Source: Melanopsichium pennsylvanicum (Eukaryota > Basidiomycota > Ustilaginomycetes > Ustilaginales). From it: a stretch of 64,000 bases of DNA. The notes below the pieces were generated by a model, which was not told the origin of the DNA, searched no databases, and saw nothing but the letters and a program-made list of their open reading frames with translations. Below are positions 29,867-42,380 of the stretch, piece after piece. Location: the NCBI GenBank assembly GCA_900208305.1, contig OAPG01000003.1:1240001-1304000 (forward strand). Reading direction: 5' to 3'. Every line of letters starts with the position of its first letter. Position 1 is the stretch's first letter. The position numbers and the translations under genes were made by a program.

Positions 29867-30350
29867 TCTGAACGATGTTAGGTGCGGTGGTCGGTAGCGA
29901 TGATGGTGACGATGATGATCTGATTTAGGAAAGGTAAAAAGAGCAAATTGCAACGCATCGCAGCTCCAAGACCCAATAATCTCAAGAAATTACCAGACGC
30001 TCAAAAAGTCACGTCACGTGCCGCTTTGTTCACATTCTGTTTCCGTACGGAAACTCGATGCGAACATGTCAGATTCCCCAAAGTCAAGGTTCGCCGCCAT
30101 CTCACTGCCACTCTGAGTAGGTTTCCCCTCACAATGACAGGTCTCTCGCTTCAATTATGACAGGCCTTTGTGTATATATAGCTATCAAACCAAACTCGAC
30201 ATAATTAGCAAATCATTGAGAACCAACAAATTTAGAAACCACAAAAGTGTAAAACGAGCGTGTACGGCAGCAGCCTTGGGCGCCTGCAGTGATGCAGCAA
30301 CAGTGGAAAGAGAGTGATGGTGTCGTCACACCATATGGTCAGCGATACAT
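29867..30350. other. Intergenic upstream of bS18m gene
   Basis: 484 bp between IML2 3' end and bS18m start, both on the minus strand. No further feature recognised. Confidence 0.55.
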
Positions 30351-33300
30351 CTACTTTCCACTGCCATCAATCCCATTCAAAGCACCATTGGCCCGAAGAT
30401 GGACCATGTTCTGCAGGGAGTATTTCCCCTTCCTACCACGATCCTCCAACGTCTTCTGAGACAGCACCAGATTCAACTGCTCCTTTGCCTCGTTGATCCT
30501 ACCCGTACCCGCATACAGCCTTCCCAACTCGTAATGGGCAAAGTACACCAGCCAGTGATCCAATTTCAACTGGTGACCGTGCTCGAGCACCGTTTTGAAC
30601 GAAATCTCTGCTTGTTCGGCGGCTTCGTGTTCCGGGATGGGACTTTCCTTGGGACGCACCTTGGAGTGCTTCTCGGGACTAGCAATGAATTTGAGACACA
30701 CTCCTCGCAAAAAGTGGGCCAAGCACAAATCGTCATAATACTCCTCTCCCGAATAGTACTGGCCTGGATCCTCCACATCGTGAAGATCAGCCAAAGCGTC
30801 ACTAACCATGACCAAGGCTTCGTCACAGAGAATGTACCTCGGCGCGTTCGAAAGACAGTGGTAGACATACGCGAACTCCAATCCGGGCAACAGAAGTCGT
30901 TTGTACGTGGCAAACTTCTTCGACTTGCGCGCGACAAACTTCTCCATTGGGATGCTCTTGCCCGCGATCTTCTGGGTCAGGGTAGGAACCTTTTTAAAGA
31001 TCTCTGCGGCGTCGTTCATGGCCTTTCTATCGGTACCCTGGGCAGATTCGTACAGATTGGCCGCACGGCCGTAGTTGTAGACCGCCTTGGACCAGTTGTT
31101 TTCGTCCGCAAGGATGGTGAATTGATCATAGGCGTCGCGCCACTTGGTGAGCGACATGTTGCACAATGACAAGTCCCACATGCAGATATGCTTGAGCTGG
31201 ACGTATTCCCTCTGAACGTCCCGGGCCGTTTCAAACTGAGAGATGGCCTTTTCAGCCAAAGCCTGGGTCGAGTAAAGTCGACCTGAGAAGTACAGGAAGA
31301 ACACTCCCTCGGGATATCTTCGAAGGTTGTAGTGGAGGACCTTGTCGGCAAATTCGATGTCTACTCCAGTCACCGGAATGAAGGTGGATATCACTAAATG
31401 GTATGCAAGCATCGACATGTCGCAAATCTGCCTCCTTACACCCTCCTCCTTGATCGGCATACCGGGCTTTGTCTGACGCGGGTCAGCAGACCACTGACCG
31501 GCCTTGGAAAGCGTCTTGAGCGCCCACGCTGTGTCTCCGGTGTATCCAAACACTTCCATGATCTTGAGCACCTTTCCAGGAACGAGGCCCAAGATCATAC
31601 TGATCAAACCGTTACCCAAGTAAACACCCGACTTGAAGTCTTCATCCAGAGGTTCGCCCTTGTCTTCGGACCAATCAACGTATTTCTGAAGCGATCGATA
31701 GATTCCGTATGCGTTACGCATGTTCAATGCTTCGCTGACAAAAGCGAAGAAGTCACCCGCGTACGCGATACCGACGACAGCCTTTAGCAGCGTCGCTTCG
31801 GCATAAACGAGCTCTGCATGCCTCTGCACCTCGTCCATCCGCGAAAGCGCACTAGGACTTTGACCTGTACCCCTGACGAAACGTCCAAAATTGGACACCG
31901 CGCTGCTCGGCTTCCTGAGCAGGTTGGCAATGGTCAGCGCATCCTTGCAGAGACTGATAGCGATAGCGAGATCGGCAGGTTCGAATGTCATGAACCCTTT
32001 GATGGTTGTAATGAGCGCATAACCCAGGGCATAGTACAATCGCGAGTCTGCAAATTCTTCGATGATGCGCTCGGCTTCGATCATCCTCGAGTTTAGGAAC
32101 AGATCGAGCGCCTTTCTGGCAACCTCGATATCCTGACGCAATTCGGTCGTGGTAATTGCCACATCAGAAGCAGAAAGCTTGGCCACGCGCGCAGCTTTAG
32201 CTTGGACTGCGGCCGAGACGTCGCCTCGGGCACGGGTATCGTTTGAAGAGGGTGCAGGGCCAGCACGGCGGGAAGCTCCGGCGGTCAGTTTGGGTTTGTA
32301 CGGAGAGGAGTCGGTGGTGGAATTGGGGGAGGAAGAGCCAGACTTGTTACGGCGGTGACGGGCGGCTGCCCCTACACCCCCAGCAAGGGCAGCAGCACCA
32401 GCAGCAGCACCGCGATGAGAGGAGCTGTGGTGGTCTTCGGATTCTTCCTCCGCTTCGGAAATATCGGCCAAGGGAGCATCGTGGAAGAGGTCGTCATCGT
32501 CTGAACTCTCTTGGTCGGACTCTTCTTCGGACTCTTCTTCGCTGTCGCTTGTAGCGGCGATAGCGGTAGGAGCAGCAGCTTTGCGACCATTTGTAGCCCT
32601 GTTGTTAGGCTGAGGAGGCGCTTCGTCCTGCTCGTCTTCCTCGCTGCTGCTGCTGCTGCTCTCCTCGTCTTCGCTAACGGACTGGGCAGGACGAGCCAAA
32701 CCATTTATCTTTGGTTCGACGCTTTCTTCCGCATCTTGGTCGTCTTTCATGCTGCGAGAGCTCTTTCTGCGGGCAAGCCCACCAAATAGGGCGCCTGCAC
32801 CAGCACCAGCACCAGCCATCTTTGCGGTTGCGCCAGAGAACAGATTTCTTTTTGAACCATTTCTCTCTGTTGCGCTTGCGATGGGCGGTTCGGAACTGCC
32901 TCTGACACGAGTCTGGGTGTTGCTTGTGCTCCTATTGCTCCTGGCCCTGGCAAGCAACACGTCTGCTTTGGCGTATGGATCAGCGGTGGGAGGGGAAGGC
33001 GCACTACCGTCCGACGCAGCAACGGCATCACCAGAGGGCGTTTCCGTACTCTGACTAGTCGAACGCGTGAACCTCCTAGATCGAGCTCCACCGATTGTGC
33101 CACCGTTCACAGCGCCGGTACCAATGGGCTTGTATGTATCAACACTTTGCCTAGTCGAACTGGTTGGGTAGGACGCAGGGATGCCGGGCACGGGCGGGAC
33201 GGGGCTGGGTTGGTCAGGTTCATCGTACAAATTGCTTCTGATGGAAGCGGAACTCGACCTGGAACCTAGGTTGGGCATCTTGAAGCTCATCTTCCTGCTG

Positions 33301-33953
33301 GCCGAGCTGAAGCGACGCAACCTTCCATTAGTGCCATTGGAAATGGAAGCAGCGCTGGCATCTGCTGGTTCTGGGGTGGTGAGGTTTGTCTGGGAAGAAT
33401 TGCGACTGCGATTGCGCATGAGGTTCATAAAGCTATTTGTTGAGGAGCCGAGACGGGAATTAACAGATCTTGCGTCAGATTGGGAGAGGTTGGAGTTGCT
33501 TGTTTTGAGGCCAAGAGATCTTGCTGAGAAGCCACCAGATATGCCTGCGGTGGCGGGGATTGCGGGAGCCAGATAGCCATCTTCTGTACCTTTTGAGGTG
33601 GGGAGGGAGTAAGTGCCATTTACAGTCATGGAGCGAGCGGGAGAGGCGTGTACACGAGAAACGACTGAGCCACTACGAGACAAGCGGCCTTTGCCACTGG
33701 ATCTCGGACTAGCAGTGTCGGCATTGCGCGAGCGAAGTATAGCATCAGTGTTGGAAATGGGGATGGGATGTGCATGTTCTTGGGAAGCATCATCTGCGAG
33801 GATGGTACTATCACCGCCGGTGTCGGGGGAAGAGGCATATTTGATCGAAGCAGCGTTGATGCCGGCTAGAATGGATTTGCGACTGCCCGAAAGAGAGTAG
33901 CGGGAGGAGGGGGAATCGGTATTGTTCATGCTGAGGACGGCGGCGCTGGTCAT
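30351..33953 (-). CDS. IML2: IML2/TTC39-family TPR protein with long disordered N-terminus
   Basis: 1200 residues, one exon. The C-terminal half (about 600-1190) is the IML2/TTC39 domain of helical repeats: ALDLFLNSRMIEAERIIEEF, LYAEATLLKAVVGI-type segment (LVYAEATLLKAVVGIAYAGD), YGIYRSLQKYV, SGVYLGNGLISMILGLVPGK and LRGVCLKFIAS. Yeast Iml2 is linked to lipid droplets and clearance of inclusion bodies. The first 600 residues are Ser/Ala/Gly-rich with two acidic clusters (SEDEESSSSSSEEDEQDE; SDSEEESEEESDQESSDDDD). Fungal relatives are often about 700 residues, so this copy carries a large extension. The first ATG is close behind stops and fits. Confidence 0.86.
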   Translation of the reverse strand: MTSAAVLSMNNTDSPSSRYSLSGSRKSILAGINAASIKYASSPDTGGDSTILADDASQEHAHPIPISNTDAILRSRNADTASPRSSGKGRLSRSGSVVSRVHASPARSMTVNGTYSLPTSKGTEDGYLAPAIPATAGISGGFSARSLGLKTSNSNLSQSDARSVNSRLGSSTNSFMNLMRNRSRNSSQTNLTTPEPADASAASISNGTNGRLRRFSSASRKMSFKMPNLGSRSSSASIRSNLYDEPDQPSPVPPVPGIPASYPTSSTRQSVDTYKPIGTGAVNGGTIGGARSRRFTRSTSQSTETPSGDAVAASDGSAPSPPTADPYAKADVLLARARSNRSTSNTQTRVRGSSEPPIASATERNGSKRNLFSGATAKMAGAGAGAGALFGGLARRKSSRSMKDDQDAEESVEPKINGLARPAQSVSEDEESSSSSSEEDEQDEAPPQPNNRATNGRKAAAPTAIAATSDSEEESEEESDQESSDDDDLFHDAPLADISEAEEESEDHHSSSHRGAAAGAAALAGGVGAAARHRRNKSGSSSPNSTTDSSPYKPKLTAGASRRAGPAPSSNDTRARGDVSAAVQAKAARVAKLSASDVAITTTELRQDIEVARKALDLFLNSRMIEAERIIEEFADSRLYYALGYALITTIKGFMTFEPADLAIAISLCKDALTIANLLRKPSSAVSNFGRFVRGTGQSPSALSRMDEVQRHAELVYAEATLLKAVVGIAYAGDFFAFVSEALNMRNAYGIYRSLQKYVDWSEDKGEPLDEDFKSGVYLGNGLISMILGLVPGKVLKIMEVFGYTGDTAWALKTLSKAGQWSADPRQTKPGMPIKEEGVRRQICDMSMLAYHLVISTFIPVTGVDIEFADKVLHYNLRRYPEGVFFLYFSGRLYSTQALAEKAISQFETARDVQREYVQLKHICMWDLSLCNMSLTKWRDAYDQFTILADENNWSKAVYNYGRAANLYESAQGTDRKAMNDAAEIFKKVPTLTQKIAGKSIPMEKFVARKSKKFATYKRLLLPGLEFAYVYHCLSNAPRYILCDEALVMVSDALADLHDVEDPGQYYSGEEYYDDLCLAHFLRGVCLKFIASPEKHSKVRPKESPIPEHEAAEQAEISFKTVLEHGHQLKLDHWLVYFAHYELGRLYAGTGRINEAKEQLNLVLSQKTLEDRGRKGKYSLQNMVHLRANGALNGIDGSGK

Positions 33954-35673
33954 GTCGACCTAGAAGATCAACGATCAGGATGGCCGAGGGGAAAAAGAAT
34001 GCGGGAAGCGTCTTTGAAGAGTGATTGAAGGATGGAGTGGTATTGGCGAAACAAGGGAGGACAAGGAGATGGAGAATGAGGAGGAGGACGAGATGGAGAT
34101 ATGATGCATTGGAATGCGCTGCCGACGAGATAAAAAAGTGTGGGGATATGTGTGACGATCGAGGTGAGATGCTCTCGTATGAGCCTGACTGAGGTGTACA
34201 GCACTGGATTGTAAATTCACTGCAAAGCTCTTGTGTATGCGCACAGACAAGAGAGGCGAACGAGGAGGAAGAGAAAGAGCAACGAGGACCAATGAGGCAC
34301 AATTCAGTACAGTAAGTAAATTACAGAGTAGGATACCTTACGGCCCGAACCAAATGACGGAAGGGGGCTATTCTTGACTGGTGCAGTGCATGTACTGTGC
34401 ATGTAAATCTACTGTACATGTAATCATTATTATTATATTTAAGTACATGTGCTTTACCGGTGCACGCGTTGCGGTGTATGTATGCCGTTGTATATTGGAG
34501 TCGAACCAGTTGAATTCAATTTGAAATGATCAAGAATTGATTTGGCCTAAATCCAGAGCGATTAGCGATTTTCATTTCACTCTCCGCTCAACATCCCCGC
34601 GCCCTCCCGTCATCTACTGTTTTCCTTAATAACGGTCAAGACGCTCGACCACCTTCTGAGACGCAGGTACCATTCAAATGTTAAATGAAACAAAGCGGCC
34701 TGATCTTTGTGCTAGATTAACCCAGACATTCAAGCTGTTTTTCGGGCTCTATTGCTGAAACTTGCCAGGTTGTTTCGCGTAAAGTGGCATCACGCACCGC
34801 GCCAAGTGGCCTAATAAACGATGCTGTATTGTGTGGCTTCTGACTGCCCGTGGAAATCTTTCACTTGTCGCTTTGCTTGATGTAATTTAGGTGATTTGGT
34901 GAGTGTCACCCTCGTGGTGGTTGTTGACAGCAAACACAAAATCACACCGTCTGAGTTGTGTCTCTGCGCGGATTCCTAAATGAATCAAAATTGACTCACT
35001 CGAATCATCATGCATTCAAGAGCTTGTTTACTGACTTGGTCTTCGTGCCTAAGCTGCTCTTCTCACCCCTCAATCTACTTCATCCAAGCCTTGTTGTACC
35101 AGAACCACTGTTACCGTATTTGCCAATCTGGTATACAACCATGGTTCCAATCAAAAGGAGAAAACAAATAAAAAGCCTCTTCAAACTTGTGAAGATGAAA
35201 TAAAAATTGGCCTTATTCGAAGCGATGAGATGCATCGGAAATTTATCCTCGAACCAATAATACTGTATGGATGGAAAAGGGCGAAAGAAGAAGAACAAGA
35301 AAAAAAAAAAAAAGTAGAGTGTGAGTGAGAGCGGGGTAATTCGTAAAAAAAAATAATTCCCCGATTCACGTGAAATCATGACCCTGAACCTCTTACACTA
35401 CAAGAAAATCAAATTACGGTACATTACTAATACAAACAATAAACTCGGATCCGCATCCCCACACTCAATCACAGTCCTTCTTGACCAGTATCTCCTCACA
35501 ATCCTCACAATCCTCACAAAATACAGTAGCTAGACTGATTGCATCTCAAAAACATCACACCGTAATAACACAAAATTCTGAGCCAAAACCAAACATCACA
35601 ACAAATCACCCTCTTGTCTTTTTCTTCCTTGATGTGAACAACAAACAATAAAACAAGTTGGGCAGCTGTCAGA
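33954..35673. other. Long intergenic, IML2 promoter and 3' side of a Zn2Cys6 gene
   Basis: 1.7 kb. TACAGTAAGTAAATTACAG lies at 34308-34326 and CATGTACTGTGCATGTA-like repeats at 34389-34425. A/T-rich runs fill 35290-35360. No protein-like ORF. A stretch on the minus strand near 34640 vaguely resembles part of a tRNA but does not fold as one. Confidence 0.55.
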
Positions 35674-36097
35674 CTAAACGGCAGGAGTGGCCAAATCGAA
35701 TCCCAAGATATTCTGCCAGTAGGTCAGATCCCTAGTATTCAAACACGCTGCCAAACCCTCGATCGAATTCTTGCCAATATCAGCTGCTAGAGGCACCACA
35801 TTGTTCGCACCAACCCTTGCCGAGCTTGAACTCAGACCACCTGATATGGCTGCAAAATCAGCGTTGGTCGCAAACGATCCACCCGCGATACCGGCAAGAC
35901 CACTACCTTGCATCTGTGAGCCAATGCTGCTGCCATTGCTGTTGTCAGTGTGGTTCCATGAGGAAGCACCAATGGCGTTGATTCCCGTCCAGGCAGTGCC
36001 AGGTACCTGAAAGGACGTAGAGGCAAGACTTTGATTGAGATTATTGCACGGACCAGGAGAAACCAGGTAGGCAGGGTGCGGCGCGACAGAGCTAGAG

Positions 36098-36128
<31 letters not shown>

Positions 36129-39015
36129 CAAAGGCAGTGTTGTTGGGTGCTGCAATGGCTGTCTCGCTTGCATTGAACATTGTAGGCGACGTTTGATTCT
36201 TGAGGTCGGTGGCACCGCGCTCGTACGATGTGGCCGTGGACGGTGAGTGTGCGGGCATGCGATTGACTGCAATCTCGGATCGGCCTCGATGCAGCGACGT
36301 TGCAGTAGAATACCGTGCTGTTGCTGAGGCTACATCACGGTAAGGAGGACTGCCTCCGCTTACGGTCGGATTAGTTGCACGATCTGCTCCAGAGGAGCGT
36401 TCAGGTCCGCTGCTTTGATAGGACGTATGACTGCTGGCCCACACTGGCCGTCGTGATCCGGCACCACTACCACTCTGTCCCACATCGCTCTCTCTGTCAC
36501 GCGATCCGAGAATCTCTGCTGTACCACCCGAGCCGGCGTGATCACGGCTGCTAGGGCCATGCTGATCAGCCAAGTAGTAAGGCTTGGACCTGTAATAGTC
36601 CACATTCGCCGCCAATCGAATTTTGGCCTTTTCGTAACTCTGGTTCAGACCCGCATCAAAGATGGCACCGATGAAACGCACCAAATATCCCGGTGCTTCT
36701 CGTTCCGTATTCACCACCTCGCCCGACGATAGTCTCTGTGGTTGCGAACACTCGCGCAATGCACCACGCAGAAACTCTACGCCAGTGACCACTGTCGATG
36801 CACCGAGGTGGTCACGATACAGATAGAACCACTTGGTCACCTCACTCGCCGTAATGACCAGATAGTCGTGGCCAACCCTGACATACCCGGGCTTGCACAG
36901 GTTCTGCACAAAGATGCGCAAGCACCTTATGGCAGTGTCGACAGTCTGTGAGAACCAGAACGAGGAGCGTGCGCTATCCTGCTGTTCGGCGAGCTCGCTT
37001 TTCGTCGCACGACGTTGCGATACCACCTTTGCCGCCCAATGCCACGTGGATTGGCAGATGAAAAAGTCTCTGAATGCGTCCACGTAAGGCAACTCAGCAA
37101 CAGCAGACTTGTCCATCGGGAACCTAGGGTGGAAGACGCCATCTCGAACGTCAAAGTAACGCTTGCGCAGCATGTCGAGACGGCTGCGGTAGCGTTCGAA
37201 GAAGCCACCAAAGGGCGTAGCGTCTTCGGATCGATTGATGAGATCGAGAAAAGGTTCGCACTCGAGCGTCAGCGTCGCCATGTCGAGCGACCATGCCAAT
37301 CGCGAGTCGATGGAGAGCAGCACATCGCCAGCCTGCTTGATCCAAACGTACGGATCGGGGTAGTCTTCGAATGGGATGATGCGTGCGCGTGGCTTTGGAT
37401 GGCGATCGTCTCGACGAAAGAGCTCGTGAATGAGGCAGAGCACGATCCAGGTGCGTTGACGATCGCGCTCGAGTTGGCGTTGGTATCGTTTAGCATAGCT
37501 GTCAGCCCTAGCACGGTTGCTGTTATTACCGCCTCGAGCTTGAGCCATGTCGGTCGATTCTGCAGCTTCGAAGGCGGCGTGAAGACCGAGCTCATAAGCA
37601 TAGCCGATGGCGCGAGTTGCCTTTCGCAAAATGGTTCTATCACCTGGGTCCTTCCAAGTGATGACCAGGATCAAAGCCTGAATGTGATCCATTGTGCAAA
37701 TCTCTTCAGCAGCAGCGAGGTTGAGAATCGATTTTGCAATGCGGTGACACTGTCGGTGCAGTTGTGGGTGGAAGAAGCGCGAAGCAACCGAGATGATGGT
37801 GGAGAACAGGATCGGTGCGTTCTGACGGCAGTATTCCGCAGTGTGTAGCGAGAGATCGAGCAGCGCAAGGGGCGGGTTCAGCTCTGCAAAGAAATAGTCG
37901 AACAGCTCGTGTGCTTGGTCCATGCTCATGACATGCTGACGGACTGCGTCGTCGCGTAAGTCGGCGGCCATCGAGTGTGGTGCTGCAGAGGTGCTGGCCT
38001 GTCCTCGCTGAACGCTGCTTTGCGCAGAGTTCCACACTGAGGCACGATCCCAGGGACCTTGGTCGTGTGGACTCAGCCCGCTCCGGTGGGTTGAAGACGC
38101 AGACGGGACTGAAAGTGGTGGAAGCTCACGACTGCGGTCATGGTGGTACGAGGGGTGATGCTGCTGATTTTGATGCTGTTTGGACTGATCACTGTGCTGC
38201 TGCTGCTGAGGGTGTGGTGCCGTGGAATGCGATTGTGGCTTTAGTGGGAAGAGCGAATCTTCAAAGGCAGGGATAGGTTGAAGGTAAGGGCCGAACCATC
38301 TTCCATGGACCGAGCCTTTGGGACTGGGTAGCTTCGGAGCAGGTTCGCCTGCTTCGTACCGATTCAGTTCGGCCTTTTTGTACGTCTGCTGATGAGACGC
38401 CGATGATGTTGGTGGTGGTGGTGGTGGTGGTGGTGGTGGCGGCGAATGTGAGAGCTCGCGTGCCTTTACACGGATTGGAGAGGTTATAGCCTTGATGTAG
38501 AAGGAAGGAGCGTCAGCCTCATCATCTTCCAATTGATCCACTTCGTCGATACCGGTGCTATCCGCGTCACTCCTCGCCCTCTTCTTTGGCTTTCTACCAC
38601 GATGATGCTCCTTGTACTCGCAAACAAGATCGAGTCGATTGCAGCGCTTGCAGCGTTCATCCTCGGCATTGGCACGGGAGCACTTGACCTTGATCGCGCG
38701 ACACTTGAGACAAGCGAGATTGGAACCGCGCTTCTCGGGCTTCTCGGTGTCGAGTAATGCACGGCGGACAGGTGTATCGGCATTATTCTTGACCATGTCG
38801 TCGGACGGGCTTGGATGGGAGGCAGGTGAGGTTAGCTCCTCTGCTGCGTCTCTGCTGCGAGATTGATCTGAACGGGAGCTGGATTGATGAGAAAAGGAAG
38901 CACGGTCAAGTAGGCTTGAGGTACTCTCTGCGCGCCATGTGGTATCTGAAAGGGCTGTGGATGGGGCTGCAGCGGCCGCCGCAGCTTGAGCCGCAGCATC
39001 GGCCAAGCTATTCAT
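35674..39015 (-). CDS. Zn2Cys6 transcription factor (fungal-specific), 1113 residues
   Basis: Nuclear regulator, one exon. The binuclear zinc cluster is near residues 100-135 with spacing C-x2-C-x6-C-x9-C-x2-C-x6-C (ACLKCRAIKVKC...CKRCNRLDLVCEY), followed by a basic RGRKPKKRAR segment. The fungal transcription factor domain is at about 365-650 (LNPPLALLD; VITWKDPGD...AYELGLHAAF; DPYVWIKQAGDVLLSIDSRLAWS). Low-complexity regions include a poly-Ala start, a proline run (about 11) encoded by a GGT-type repeat near 38410-38442, His/Gln runs, and a Gly-Ser run encoded by a GCCAGA hexamer repeat near 36090-36130. Its middle domain resembles that of the second Zn2Cys6 protein at 54799-57202, so the two are probably paralogues. 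The target genes are unknown. Confidence 0.9.
36090..36130. repeat. GCCAGA hexanucleotide repeat coding for Gly-Ser
   Basis: About six near-perfect units within the Zn2Cys6 gene; on the coding strand they read as alternating Gly-Ser codons. Confidence 0.85.
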
Positions 39016-42000
39016 TTTGGCGGCCTAAAGTGCTTTTGTTGTGGGGACGAAAGGCGCTTGAGTCTAGAAGCGGCTGGACGATGCATGAACAAGGCCTCCT
39101 TGTGCAGAATGTTATTATGCGGAAAGGGTCCGGCATCAATAGCTGGCAGCCATAGCGGATAGGGATGAGACGTAGAACCAAAAAGCCGAGTGGGTACCGA
39201 GCTCGCACACCACGTTGGAATGTAACGGGAGAATTGTTGGCAGAGGTGACGTTAGGTTAGGAGGACCGAGGAAGCTGATGTTGATAGCCGTGTCTGTGCA
39301 CCACGACAATGAGTCTCAGGGATGATGGGAGGCGCGAGAAGGTTGTCCAATCAGTGTGGGAGACGGTACTCAAAATCAAAGCTGAAACAAGGCTTTGTGG
39401 TGTGTCCCGATACGTGTGCGTGAGACGAGATGAAACCAAGACAGAGAGAGAGAGCGGGGCTAGGAGGGAAGGGGGGGCTTTTGAGCTTCGAAGTTTTGCA
39501 AGGAAAGCGAGGCGGTGCTGTTTCCGACAGGTGATGAACGCGAGTGGGGTCGTTGGAAGAAACAAGTGAAGATGGCAACGCTGAATAGGGTGAAGAAATG
39601 AAACTGGGTCGTTCAAGGATAAGATTGACCGATCCGGCTGATATATCAGAGCGCAATGACCAAAAAAGGGGAAAAATTTGGCCACGATGGGATGGAATGT
39701 TGTTGTCGTGATCCAGAGCTGGTGGGAAAGGGGAGGTGTGTTGGAAATCGAATCGGAGTGGAGAAAAAGATGATGGAGACCGGAACAAGGCGGTGTAGAG
39801 TGTGATGACGGTGTCGACGAACCAAGATGAAAAACCAAGAGCAAGATCAAAAGAGCAAGATCAACGGCGAGGGCACCAAGGGCACCAAGGGCACCAAGGG
39901 CACCAAGGGCAAGGGTAAGCACGCAAGCAAGCGGCTCTTCCGGTCAGAGTGAATGTGCATTGGAAAAGTGGAAGCGTCGAATAGGGTTTATCGGAAAGTT
40001 GCCGAGAGAGCGAACGAGTACTGGTAATTTACCTGTATGAGTGGAGAAGATCGGATTGCTCGGCTGGCGGTGCAGAAAGATGCTGAGCCGTCTCTGTGCG
40101 TTGAAACGAGCTAGGCAACTTGAATGCAGTTGATATTCAGTCAAGAGTGACCATAGAGCGTGGCTATACCAGGTCCGACAGGCAAAGGCTAGCGTAGCAG
40201 AGTAGCGTAGCAGAGTAGCGTTGTTTAGCATTGAGTGATGCACGACACAAAATCGGACCGGCACAATGTACTGAATGTTTGACCGGTATCGCAATTTTCT
40301 CAGACCCTTTCAGCACACAGATTCACATTACTGTACAGCACTGTTCCTTGCTTACTACTCAGCAGCAGGTTCAAGCATACAATTTACACTGTACTCGACT
40401 CTCACACCTCGATCTCGTTTCTGCGTCTGCTCGTCGTCCTTGGCTTCACAATTAGCGTGAGATCACAGTCATGCGAGAAGCCTAGAATTCGCACCATTTT
40501 ACGGAAGCGTCTGGGAATGCAACACAGAAGCTATTCGCAAAGGTTAGACAAAACCAAAAGCTAGACTGCGAGGTCAACGTTATGGAGAATTTTGGCTAGC
40601 AAATCGTTTGCAGCTCCTGATTCCTACTGCACTCTCTTCTTCTTGAGTTCCAACCTGTGTGGGTAGTAATTGTGCAATTGATTGATTGATTGAATAACGG
40701 ATGTCCTCCATTTTTTGGCCGGTCTGGATCGACCTGGTCTACTGCCGAGCGTCGTGAGAATTAATATACAGAGGTTTTTTTCATGCCTGCTTCATATTTG
40801 AATTTCGTGCTTTTACTTTTTTATTTTATTTTTTATTTTTTATTTTTATTTTTTTTTACGACCAGTGAAAGATCTGTGTGTTGGTTTTGGGTTGCATACT
40901 ACATTTACTGTATTTTGTTTAGTGTCGGTGTCTTTCTTCGGGAAAGTGTGTTTAGCGGGGCAGCTGCGATCGGGCCAACCGGTTTAAAAAATGTCTTTCA
41001 TCTGCAAACATCGGAAACGTTCCCACACAGACACAAAACCCATCCGAACTCGTCTGTCCTTAGTACACAGCCGACGTTCGATTCGTATTTTCCCTGTGAG
41101 CACCAACACACTGTGAAACGCAGCCAATCGTACGGTAAGGGCTTGTACACCAAATACTGTACGATGCGCGCGCTTTGTAACACTCACACCACTGATGCCA
41201 TTCCTGAGCATGTCTCTCACGTGTAATAACAAGAATCAATGCGAGCTGCAGCATGCACACCGACGCCACCCAAATTAGCTGCCAATGTTACAAACTGTCT
41301 TGTTTCTCTCAAGTTGTGCAATAAAGCAGCCTATAAACAAGTGGATGATCATAGTATCAATGTTGCAGCTCAAAGCGTTCACGAGCCATGCGAAGACCGG
41401 AATTCTCTACGTGACCTAACCGGACTGCTTTCTTTCTCAATTCTTGCCGGTTTCAACCTATAGTATAAACGTCAATTGCCCCATCTCTCGTTCACTTTGC
41501 TGCGTTACGTACGTAACTTGATATACTGTAACCATCAAAGTAGGCAAGTATGCTGCATCTCTTTTTCCCTCTACTGTCTCTCTCTCTCTCTGCAAAGTCG
41601 GACTAGTAACCCTCCACCCATCTTCCCCGTTAACATTTTTCCAAAACTCTTACCGCCTTGTTCATTTCGTGCGTTTGTGACGATATTTAGAACCAAAAAG
41701 TGTCATTTTAAAAAAAATACTATATTCACTGTTACAGTTGGGCTCTTTCTTCATTGTGGTCTGAACTAGACCGGCACCGGCCCAAAAAAAGGGGATCATC
41801 CATACAGTACATTATTACTTTAATTCTGACCCTGTATATTACAGCGTCAGCGTAGCGCAAGATGAAAAGCTAGCTAAACCAAATACCAAACAAAATAACA
41901 TTAAATTCTTTTAAAAAAAAAACAAGGCGATTCTTAACATAAAACATTATGGTTTTTAAAACAATGATTACTTTCCAAAATCCTAACCTTAGCCGCGTTT

Positions 42001-42380
42001 GCCAAATTCACAAACCCCCATCACCCTAAATCAATTCCGCTATTTCCCTCACCCTAAACATGTTTGTACCACTTACAACCCTTCCCCCCCTCTGTCCAAT
42101 AACGATGCTCTTCTCAAAATCTTTCCATCAAAAAACCCAAACACAAACACACACACACACACACACAAAAACATATATCCTCTCTCCAACCTCTCTTCCT
42201 CCATAAAATGAAAATTCAAATCCGAATCAAATTGTCCATTTGGCATGACTATGCGATGCAAAACAAAAGAGTGAATCGAGCCCGAGCTGCGACTGTTTCA
42301 CACAGTCAAACAATCCATGCTATACACAGTAAGAGGTAGTTGAGAGCAGAATTCCTTCCAATGCAAGAATACTTGCGATG
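39016..42380. other. 3.4-kb gene-free region upstream of the Zn2Cys6 gene
   Basis: Contains four GGGCACCAA units (39871-39906), two AGCGTAGCAGAGT units near 40191-40216, TACTGGTAATTTACCTGTA at 40019-40037, a T-rich tract 40809-40857, CTGTATATTACAG at 41832-41844 and a (CA)n run near 42150-42166. Several ORFs exist here but all look like low-complexity leader sequence. Such long upstream regions are common for fungal regulators, so it probably holds the promoter and leader of the minus-strand transcription factor. Confidence 0.55.
39871..39906. repeat. Four 9-bp tandem units GGGCACCAA
   Basis: Four consecutive units in the upstream region of the Zn2Cys6 gene; not within a supported coding region. 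Confidence 0.9.

Noticed and set aside
34600..34690. tRNA-like stretch (GGTGGTCGAGCGTCTTGACC on the minus strand)
   Set aside because: Resembles the D-arm of a class II tRNA, but no matching acceptor stem, anticodon loop or TTC arm could be placed.
37015..37848. 277-codon plus-strand ORF inside the Zn2Cys6 gene
   Set aside because: Shadow of the conserved fungal transcription factor domain on the opposite strand; no recognisable motif.
39257..39922. 221-codon minus-strand ORF with LGALGALGAL repeat
   Set aside because: Arises from the 9-bp repeat and C/T-rich leader; non-ATG-like context and no family features.
40783..41226. 147-codon ORF with a Phe/Leu/Tyr-rich start resembling a membrane segment
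   Set aside because: The hydrophobic run is produced by a T-rich tract; the rest has no protein character.
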